From Rhyzopertha dominica (Eukaryota; Arthropoda; Insecta; Coleoptera; Bostrichidae): a stretch of 64,000 bases of DNA. Below, piece after piece: positions 46,301 through 55,816 of this stretch (position 1 is its first letter; every line of letters starts with the position of its first letter). The DNA is taken from the NCBI GenBank assembly GCA_025024175.1, contig QCXZ01000138.1, forward strand, positions 2,666,002 to 2,730,001, in the 5' to 3' direction. Under the pieces are notes generated by a model. The model had not been told where the DNA came from, did no database searches, and worked only from the letters and a program-made list of their open reading frames with translations. The position numbers were made by a program, and so were the translations under genes.

Positions 46301-49300
46301 GTGTTTTGAACAATGTCCATATTATATTTATCCCACATACACACGGCACGTTGTGAACCTTGTCTTATCTTGTAATAATTATATGTACATTGTAGAACGT
46401 GTAAGATATACATGTAGGCTCAGCTAGCCTACCGAGCATTTAGAAGCAGCGGCGGAGCAAACCGTCGTGCCAACAACATATTTTTCTTATTATTACAAAC
46501 TCTATCTGTACAATCATTCTAATTAGCAATTTGCCATCGCCGTCATTATTATCATAGTGTAAAATCTTGATCATTTAATTTACGTACTTACAGTAAATTG
46601 TTAATAATATTATATTCTTAATGTAAAAGACAAAAAGCGTCCACAGAAGGAATATGGTTATTGCTTTCTTATTGCAAGAAGCCATACGGCCATAAATACA
46701 ATGAATTTAACACAGAGCGTCGACAGCCCCGACCATCACCGAAAGTCCCCGACTTGGAACTACATGTGCTATAACTACGCAAAAGCTACGCGCCAAGTCG
46801 AAGAGCGAGGGCGATGCGAGGGGGTCGTCCAGCCGAATGGATAAACCAGGGCAGGGTTGCAACACAGGGTCAGAGGGCGGATGCCTTAGTATATATGGTG
46901 GTGGCTCCAAACCACTTCGCTACGGCTTTATAATGAAATTATGTAGTATTAGAGTATAATTATAAATATTATGTATATCTTCATAGTAATATATACAGCT
47001 TGTTTACATTAATTAACGTAATACTAACGTACGTATTAAAATAACACAACAAAAGTGCGCGGGGCGCTTTAAGTATACAAAAACCAAGTGCGTGCCACAC
47101 TAACCTAAGACACGCACTACTTTTCGAAACTAACGTTCGCAAGATTTAAAAAACAACGCAACCGTAAAATTTGGACAGCACGTATTTTAATTTTCAGTGT
47201 ATATAGTAAGGCCCACGATACAGTTTGAATTATACAACTGAAACTTCACAGTATGAATCAATATTGTCAAGATAATATTCCTTTTTTGGGAAACAATTTT
47301 ATAAAAACGCCTAATGGATTCCTATTCTAGCCTCTAGTTTTTGACACACCACACCGTTTCGTAGACGAGCTACTCTCATATTTTGGCTTCAACGGATTAC
47401 AAAAACTATCAACTCCCGCAACTATTATTACAATATGGTCACGTAAAAAAATCTATTATCAATCAGACTTTCCATTTCCATCTATCTAATAGTTAAACTC
47501 AACCCGTACGACAACTTCTCAAGTCTAATACTGATTTATGCACACCGCCAAACGAAAGCTAACAGAGATTCTGTGATGTATGAGTATTCGATTTGTCATA
47601 TAAAAGAAACTGCGAATAGAAATGAGAAAAGTTTCAGGCCGCCTAATAGTATGCATTTGAGTAACCTTTCCACAGGGGCCGATTCTAGCGCACCCTAGCG
47701 CGGTACGGCAATACAGTTGTAAATCCAGAGCACCAAGAAACGTACACCTTCCTCTATAAGATTACTTCATTTCTTCAGGAACTCTGTAAAGTGTCTTAAT
47801 GGAGCCAAAAGATACTATAATACTTAGTCAGTGACGAATCAAAGATGCCTTATCAGTTTTTAGTAAATCAATGTATTGATTTCTTAGCAAGAAAGTGTAC
47901 AAAATTTTGTGGTTACTATTCCATCTTTAGGCCGGACCCCGCCAATCCGGTGCTCTAGAATGGCCTCCACCAGTGTTGCCAGAAATTAGAAGCTTCATAT
48001 AGTCAACTTCTACCTACATGCATATAAAATGACGTTATTGTATACCGGAAAAATATGAAAATACGTAATTGACAAAGCCAATGTGTATGAAATAAAAGCT
48101 ATTTAAATATTACTTAATTGACTTGGACATGTATATGTATAGTCAAATAAATATCTACTAAATAACAGTTGTGACTGATTGTATTAAGACAAATTGTGCT
48201 GTTATGATGTACCTTAGGAATCCTAAAACCCATTTTTCATTTTCTTTTAATCTGTAGTTACCTATACTAATTAGTGTTAAAATATTCTTAAAACAAATTA
48301 TTTTCTATACGCCGTGTGACATGAACTAAAAGCAAAATTATTTACTTAAGCAAACTGTCTGTCATCAAACATCCGAAAATTCCGTCCTACCCCGCGCCTG
48401 CCCTAAATTCCCCACACACACAGACAAATCCTTACCTCTGGCAACACCGGATCGTACTGCTCGGGCGCCTACGTTTCGATTCCGACTCCCTTGAGGAACC
48501 GAATCCGGATCGTTCCCTTAACATCTACTTTTGTGGATTGAACGAGGATTCGAACGCAGTTTATCGCGCTCGGTGTGGTGTTTCAGGCTTGGGGGCCTGT
48601 GTTTGGCAGTCGGCCCGCGCCGGCCTCTGATATGTTGGTGGCAGGTAGGGGGCGTGCGGGTGCGCTGGAATGTGCCGAACGCACGGGCCTAGGCCGGGAT
48701 GGAGACGGCCGCCTGCCGGTGCGGCAGCATGCAAGCCGAGCGGCCGGCGGCCGCCTGCAGGGGTGGGGAGTGATTTCGCGATTTCAACATTTTTGACTCG
48801 CTGTATACATCAGTATAGATAAACTCCTTGTACAGCCTGATCGTTCCGGACGTGAAATCAAATTTTAAAAGCGAGATTTGGCAATTTACCTGCAGCTGAA
48901 AATCTTGATTCGGAATAATATCAGGTTAGATCATCAGATTTCTGAAAAGTTTAAGAACTAAATGACTTTTTGGAACATAGAAAAGTGCTAGAGATAAGAA
49001 TGATCAATTTTGGTAATTATTTGGAATTTGGGGAGAAAAATGTGAAAGAATTAAAATCGTTTAAAACCCTTTTCATTTCATTATTTCACAGACTGTCTGC
49101 TTTCCAGTATAAAGGAATTATTTACACTTATGATACGATCATCATCCATTCTACGATGTTGCCACGGTATCTGGCGTGGGCTCACCACGTAAAGGACTCA
49201 TTGCTGACGTAAGCGAATAAATTGACATTCAGTGACATTGTAGTTTAACACTAGAGCACATTATTTACGACGGATGCAATCAGTGGCAAAATCGCAGCAT

Positions 49301-51426
49301 TTGGGGGTCGAGTTCGCGCCAAAATCACTGCTTGATCCCCACCCTGCAGTTTGCTTGGGGTGTTTAAAGCTCCGTGTAGCAGGACGAGTCGTGGCGAGCA
49401 ACTAGTGAGCCGAGCGGCGCAGCGCCATCTGGTCACGTCTTGTCCTGCCCTGCTAATCTACCACTTAATGCAATAACACAGTTCACGGTTATCAAAATAT
49501 ACGAAAAATTAGTAATGAGAACCTATCTTCTGAACTTCTACCTACGTTTACCGTATTGCTTTGGATTGACATGAAAATATTCGGCTTAAAAAAGAAAACG
49601 CAATCACCGTATTGACATTAGTATTGACATTTTATCCTTTGGTCATTTCTCACCGTGTTTCGAGGTGGTGGTACACCAAGTTCGAGTATCTTCTACCAAT
49701 ATCCCTAAAATTATTAAACCCCCAAAGAGAAGCCAAACCTAAACGAGTCAAATACTTTTGAAAAGAGTAAGTACGAGTAGGATTTTGATTTGGTGAAAGT
49801 ACAATTTGACGAGTGCCAGTAAATAGAAGGGAGAGTGGAGGCAATAATAGTGAATATTGGTTATCTAACGACTACCTCAAGTAACCCCGAAATCTCAAAA
49901 CGTCGCGTTCGTAAACTAAAGCGTCGGGTTTCACGGAAACCCGCGCCACTACTCTTTTTTTTTATCTACCGTCGATCGTTGCGACAATTTTGATAGCTAA
50001 GCTGCCATTTGTTTANNTCATTCCTTAGGTCGAACTATATTATGTATTAATTTATTATATCGTGGTGTATTTGTACTGAGGAGACAAGCAGTTTCAATCA
50101 GTCAGACAACAATCATAATCATCATGTAACAAGCCTAAATGGCGAAATCTATAACACAAAACAAAATCATAACACACCATTATAATCCACACGAAGTAGA
50201 CGCGGGCTATCGGTAACAGCCGAAGCAGAAAATTTTTTGGATTAAAAATGCCTGTTTAAGCAGAGGTCGAAGCTTAATTGTTGAAATGTGAAGTACGATT
50301 CGACTGTTTCTGACATTCCGACTTTCATAGAATATTCACGTGATAACAGGAAACATTTATATAATATATATGTTTTAAAATTGATCTGATGTCTAGCCTA
50401 ACAATCAGAGGTCTAGGGTAATAGGAGGAATACGATGAGGACACTAATAAGCTACACAGACGGACGACGGAACCAACTCGGACATGTAGATCCGGGTATA
50501 TTCCGACTGTTCAAACAACAATAATTATGTACAAATTTCTTAAAATATCCAATCCAGTATACGTTAATTATATTCGCTTAACTCACTGTGTTCGGACGAC
50601 ACAAACTTACAGCTGTTTGTCCCATCTCATAAATAAGGAATTTAAATACGAAATAAAACTCTTATATAAAAACAACAAACAAATCGCAAATAAAAGATAA
50701 TGAACAAAGTTGCCACGGCAACGTGCTCGTGCACGACGCCTCCTTGGTCCTTAATTATAATAATACAGCCCGTTCGGGAAGCGAGTAACAAATTTACTAG
50801 ATAACAACAGGGAACTGTATACTGGGAAATCTCACTGGTTAAATGTCTGCATCAACTTTCACATCATCGAAAAATTCTTTTCGTTCAATCACTCAAGTAC
50901 TTTCGATATGCATGTTTACGGATAGGACTTGTACCTTTAGGACGGAAAAACTACATTAAACGGTCCTAAGACATACCAAGAAAGCTCAATTTCGTGTCTA
51001 CACTAAAAACAAAAGCACTGGTAGTGGTGAAAAACTGGCCTAACAGATTTGTTGCTCACTTCTCGAACTCGCTATAATATATGAGGATAATGTATCCCAT
51101 TTTAAAGATACCCTGTAATATATCATATGTAATAAACGCAAGACGTAACCAATGAGTGCCTGTGTTTGGTGGGGAAGTGCCGCCTTGCTCGGCGACCGCC
51201 GAGGCGGACGTCGCAGACGACCGATGGCTCTCGACGCTCGCCGACGTGCGGCGAAGCGGGACGCTGACACCAAACATTACAACAACAAGTGGGCCGCGCC
51301 TGGCGGGGTGTTACATTATACTTTATACACATAATAGTGAATGTACAGTGCAGATGTGATGACATCACAGTAGCTGCCGAGTCGAGATACAGTCGAGACG
51401 CTACAACACTAGAACTGCGCTCGAGC
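46301..51426 (-). other. Rbp6: Probable 3' UTR / 3' flank of the Musashi-family gene
   Basis: Starts directly after the stop codon at 51427 and runs downstream on the minus strand. In contrast to the left 46 kb, I find no transposon motif here. Composition alternates between AT-rich DNA and GC-richer patches at about 51150-51320, 49260-49450, 48400-48780 and 46715-46910, which fits conserved UTR blocks. On the minus strand, UGUANAUA-type Pumilio-like words occur at 50526-50533, 49119-49126 and 46382-46389; a few are expected by chance. Long 3' UTRs are usual for neuronal RNA-binding-protein genes. The end of the transcript cannot be placed. Short open frames here (for example 48575-48796 plus, 46910-46707 minus) have no known domain. 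Confidence 0.45.
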
Positions 51427-51468
51427 TCAGTGATAGCCGTTGGTGAACGCCGCAGGAATTAGCGGACC
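51427..51468 (-). CDS. Rbp6: Musashi-family RNA-binding protein, terminal coding exon
   Basis: After the acceptor TTATTGTTTCAG the minus strand reads GPLIPAAFTNGYH and TGA (51429-51427). Vertebrate MSI1/MSI2 proteins end in almost the same tail, so the match identifies both the gene family and the true C-terminus. The exon starts in phase 0, which fits the phase-0 end of the exon at 55584. Musashi proteins bind UAG-containing mRNA through two RRMs and regulate translation in neural and stem cells; these residues belong to the low-complexity C-terminus, not the RRMs. Insects carry both msi and Rbp6; the strong similarity to vertebrate Musashi tails favours Rbp6 (Musashi homolog), but I cannot exclude msi. 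The intron to the previous exon is about 4.1 kb and holds transposon remnants. Confidence 0.85.
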   Translation of the reverse strand, partial: GPLIPAAFTNGYH

Positions 51469-54400
51469 CTGAAACAATAATGATTTCCAGAATTATAATG
51501 TGGATAACACCATGCCATCTAGTGGCCTTTAACGGTATTATCCACCCGTCTCTATGGGGAACCTGTGATTTGATCGGTAGCCCACAATGCTATTGACATT
51601 TAAAAACCACAAAGGTCTGCAAAGAGTGCAGTTCTCAGGCACAATAACAAAATTATATTAATTAATTGGAAATATAGCTGTGCTGAGGAGGCTTTATAAT
51701 TCGAAACAGCTGTTCACTGACTGACGCAGGAGACATGACATACAAGTGATTATGTAAATAATGATATATTTCTCACTTTATCTATACGCATCGGAATGAG
51801 ATATCTTTGTGGCTCCAAAAATTTGAGTTAAGAAAAGTGACGTCATAAATAACGCTACAAATGATTAAACTTCAATAATTATAGAATGAATAGAAATCCT
51901 AACTTTTGATAAAAAAATTATTGTTACAAACTTGTCGACTAAATCATATTACAGAAATAAAGCATTTGCAGCTTTAGTCAAATGTAAAGATGCAAAAGGG
52001 AACGACATAGAATTAGCCGTCGCTGTTTTGCACTAGTAGCATTAAAGCGACCAAAAGCAGTTGGTACTGAATTCAAAGTGTACTTGGAGTAGTAAGATTT
52101 TAGTCAATTCAAATTTCGGGATAAAATATTTTTCCAATCGAATGGTCTCAATAGTTATAGTAAAGCCTATGAATTTACCCAGAGTTGGCTACGAACTACG
52201 CATTCTTTATTAAAAGTTTCACAATACACAGACTCCCAAAGTAAGCTATTAAAAAACTAATGCGATATTTACTAAATCGCCACTGTTAATTAATTAATTA
52301 TGCGCACAAAACTGCTAGGAAAAATAGTTGTCTTACCAAGGAGTGATCATTTAGCTACTTAGCTGCAAATGACAGGCATTAATGAATATAATAACAACCA
52401 CTTCATAGTAATTGTAAGTTTAAACAATTTTCGTACATACGGCGAATTATAGAGTTACGTTCCATTCATATTCAACGCATGTGCGCTAATGCAATAGCAT
52501 AACACAGCTGATTAAGTATGAATATGTACATGTTGACTAAGCGATATCCACATAACAACAATATTTTGTATTAGAAAGGTAAGTCTATGTTAGATCTCAA
52601 AAATGGCAGCTTACTTCCAAAACTGAATGAAATTATCTGACTGGGATCATAATTTCGAGGAATAAGATACCGCCAAAATCTCTAGTAAGAATAAACTTTT
52701 CCTTCAAAAAACTTGCATTATGCTCACAAAACTCTTAATCAGCTGTTAGGTATCGTTAACGAAAGAATTTAAAAATTATTACAATGAAATCTCCTCTGCA
52801 ACTGCGCAAGAATGTTGTACGAAACTTAATAGAATAACTTCAATAATTTGAAACTGTTTGGTGGATTAGTAAATACCGCTGATCAACTAAATACTAATCA
52901 AATCGCGTCAGTCGTGTGCTGAAACAATAAAACTGAGATAACAATCAGTTTGTATGTTACTGACTACTCACATATTTAAGTAGCTCCTTGTGCAAAAGGC
53001 TTTAAAGTTGTATGGATGCTGCATCTGTATTTTATTTATTTATAAAAAATAGGTATTTTTACGGTCACTCCAATTCGTCGTCATTGCTTTACAATAATAA
53101 TTATAATTAGAAACAAATGTTTGTTATAGTCCGGAACGTACGTACACGTACTGAAAACATAGCGGTAGGTGCGTTGTCTTCGGTACGTGCATTGTGTAAA
53201 ACACTACAATTCAATTAGGTAGCTTGGAAATAAGTTGATTGAACGTATGTGCTTTGTCTCACTTGATTTATCAGATAACTATAACGATCGTTTCGACCAA
53301 ATACGGTCATTGTCAAAGAGATAACAGCGTTATATGGTCGAAACGATCGTCAGAGTTATCCGATACATCAAGTGAGACAAAGCACATACATTCAATAAGG
53401 TTGTTTCCAAGCTACCTAATTGATTCAGGATGTTTCGCAATGGATGCACCTTTGAATCCATTCAACCTATAAAATACTACAATGAAATAATAATATAATG
53501 AAATGTAAAACTCCCAAAGGGAATGCGAACGGTAAAACTCCTAAATGTATAACCTAAATAACACAGCAATTTAAATCACAAGATCCCACATTAAATATCG
53601 CCGGTCTATAGACCCTTAACTATATCAAGTAAAATAATGGGACGAGATAAAAAAAAACATAGTAACCTTTAAAAGCCACGTGGCAAGCAACCAGAAACAG
53701 GCGGGAATCTGCAAAACTTGTTTACTCTATTCATTGCGGAAGATGCAATTGTTTTTATACTGGTCAGGTTAGTTCAGTTAGGTTTTTGGTGGACCTCAGT
53801 CAAATTAAATGTAATACGAGTAAGCCCTTTCCGGTTGCCATACAGCGTAACTCAATGAACGTGTGTTAAAAATAGTTTAGATAGGATCATTCATTTTAGC
53901 CAGAAAGGCATCTGGTTGTTCTTTAGTTACTGATACTGATACGTTTTCATCTATCGTTCTAGTGTTTTTGTTCGGGTTATATATTTGAGGTTTTTGGCAC
54001 TGTTTCCTTAATTTTGTGATTTTCTTAAATTGATTTAAATTTTACTATGCTTCTTTATCCCATTCCGTTCTTTTAAGGGTTTACTTGTTTATTGGGCATC
54101 TATCATTAAATTGTTGTACGAAATGTTGTGTGTTTTTGGGTTAAAAATTTCAGATTTTGGAATCTCTTTGGCGGTTTTGTTCTTGGTAGGTGATGGTCCA
54201 AAACATGTACAATGAGTTTCGTTCCAACATACTGATGCAATTTATTGAACGAGAAGCTCTGATACATTGGTTTTTCTACATATAACCTTCTTTAATTGAA
54301 GACATTGATGTGAAAACCGGCCAAGTTCTTTTTTGGACGAAATAGACTGTTTATATGGGTTATGTATTTTTAGTTATCTCTGATTATTTGGTATAGCAAC

Positions 54401-54569
54401 AGATAAATCGATATAACTAAGACAAAAATTTCGAGGTTGTTAACTTGATTGCAAAATCCAGAACGTTTTCCCTTGTTTTCTCACAAATGTCGATTTCTTA
54501 TAATTGTCATCAAAATTACTTTAACCACAATATTTTTTTAAATAAATAAGTAAATAAATATTAATATGC
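51469..54569 (-). other. Rbp6: Intron of the Musashi-family gene (proximal part)
   Basis: Lies between the donor at 55583 and the acceptor at 51469. Apart from the foldback at 53211-53423 and the mariner remnant further right, nothing is recognised; no additional exon with Musashi-like residues was found. Confidence 0.6.
53211..53423. mobile_element. 213-bp foldback element in the Musashi intron
   Basis: The arms TCAATTAGGTAGCTTGG... (53211-53301) and ...CCAAGCTACCTAATTGA (53334-53423) are reverse complements over about 90 bp with few mismatches and one indel. Shared words include TGTGCTTTGTCTCACTTGAT and ACGATCGTTTCGACCA. The loop is about 35 bp (AAATACGGTCATTGTCAAAG and on). The outside flanks show no clear target duplication. 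There is no coding content. In a transcript of either strand it would form a strong hairpin. Confidence 0.87.
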
Positions 54570-55544
54570 AGTGGGTGATTCGTTTAGAGGTACTTTTAAT
54601 AAAAAATAGAAATAATCAATTTCTTTATTGTCACAAGAAAAACGTTACCGGGTTGTTTAGCTACACTTTGGACTTGACATAGCCCTAAAGGAATAATAGT
54701 GTGATATCACAAGATCTAGGCGGCCAATTAACTGTTCACCGAATTGTTCTCGCAATAAAGCCATTGATCCACGGGATGTATGACAAGTAGCGCCGTCTTG
54801 TTGGCACAAAAAGAAGATCACGGGCTTCAATTTCCGGTCCAGCCTGAGTTTTGAAAAAATATGGACCAGCCCACAGACTACACCAAACCGTTGTTTTGTC
54901 TGGTTGTAATAATAACGCGTGTTCCTCTTTTGGTTACCCTTGAGCACAAAAATTAAAATTTTGCGTATTAACGTACCCATTAAGCTAGAAATGGACCTCA
55001 TCGCTAAACAAAATTCTTCTCGGAAACAGTGGATCTTCCTCAAGCTTTTCAAGAGTCCAAATACTGAAACGGTGACGATTTGGGAGATTGGCCGGCTTCA
55101 GTTCTTACTCTAGTTGGATCTTATATGCCTTTAAACCAAGATTATAGTGTAAAATGTACCACGTTGTTGCATAAGCCAAGCTGCTGAGAACGGCGCCGAA
55201 TCGATTATTTGTGGTCTTCGCGTATATTCTCAGCTACCGCAGTTATGCTTTCTCCGTTCTGCGCTGGATGTGGTCTATATGATCGCGTGTTGTTCAATAA
55301 TGGAAACTGGGTTTAAAATTTGTTGATGGTGTAGCGAATTGTGTGTACGGTAGACCGGTAGACACATTTCTCGTAGAATGCTGATTTTCATAATATAGCT
55401 GAATAATTTGAAGACCTGTGCCGGACTATGATGAAATGTCATATAATACTAAGCACAAATATCATGCCAAGTTGATACAACTCACCCGTCAACTATCATA
55501 AAATAACTAGCGAAAAAGGTACCTCCAAATAAATCACCCATTAC
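54570..55544 (-). mobile_element. Mariner-like element remnant next to a splice donor
   Basis: The ends are matching inverted repeats: TGCAGTGGGTGATTCGTTTA (from 54568) and the complement of TGTAATGGGTGATTTATTTG (ending about 55546), both followed inward by GAGGTAC. Inside, on the minus strand, is a shifted transposase: ESITAVAENIREDHK, SIRRRSQQLGL, FGVVCGLVHIFSKL, FLCQQDGATCHTSRGSMALL (second Asp) and, after a shift, RSCDITLLFL and GYVKSKV with a stop. This is the same DD41D-like type as the element at 35 kb but a different family; sequence between GRL and RSCD is missing, and the third Asp appears lost. At about 975 bp it is internally shortened. It lies in the Musashi intron in the gene's own orientation, with its right end about 40 bp from the donor. 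Confidence 0.8.
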
Positions 55545-55583
55545 AAAAATTTTTATTGACGTAAGAAAATAAAAATCACTCAC

Positions 55584-55816
55584 CGGACTATAGTTTAGGG
55601 GGGCCCTGCTGACAGCGATGGCCGGGAAGCTGGACGGCTGTGGGCTAGCGGCCTGCACATAGCCCACGCTATCGCCCGCGCTGCTGTTGTACATGTCGAT
55701 GGTCGGACCTGGGGAGTTGGCCGCCGGGAAAGCTGCACGCGTGCTGGCCCCGTGCGGGGAGGCCGGCGGGCCGAAGCCCTGGGCGGCCGCCGCCGCCGCC
55801 TGGTAGTTGTTCATCA
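55584..55816 (-). CDS. Rbp6: Musashi-family RNA-binding protein, internal exon (233 nt)
   Basis: Minus-strand exon after the acceptor TTTCATTTGCAG, ending at TAGTCCG before the donor GTGAGT. It begins in phase 1 (two bases TG finish a codon) and reads MNNYQAAAAAAQGFGPPASP, then AAFPAANSPGPTIDMY, DSVGYVQAASPQPSSFP and AIAVSRAPLNYSP. The block ANSPGP-DMY-...-D-VGY-AASPQP is the conserved C-terminal region of MSI1/MSI2 (NSPGPVADLYG...YISAASPQP). It is Ala/Pro/Ser-rich and lies outside the RRMs. The exon is much GC-richer than its surroundings. It is preceded by the 66-nt exon (a G plus TG makes Val) and followed in phase 0 by the terminal exon. If the donor were ignored, the frame stays open for 33 more codons into the adjacent mariner remnant. 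The Rbp6 assignment over msi is likely, not certain. Confidence 0.88.

Noticed and set aside
48541..48560. GGATTCGAACGC resembling the reverse of a tRNA B box
   Set aside because: No A box at proper distance and no cloverleaf on either strand.
48575..48796. A 73-residue GC-rich plus-strand open frame starting MVFQAWGPVFGSRP
   Set aside because: No domain, no splice context on the plus strand; the GC patch is better explained as downstream sequence of the minus-strand Musashi-family gene.
51040..51368. Several overlapping Arg-rich open frames on both strands
   Set aside because: They lie 60-390 nt after the Musashi stop codon in a GC-rich patch, overlap one another in all frames and show no conserved motif; probably 3' UTR.
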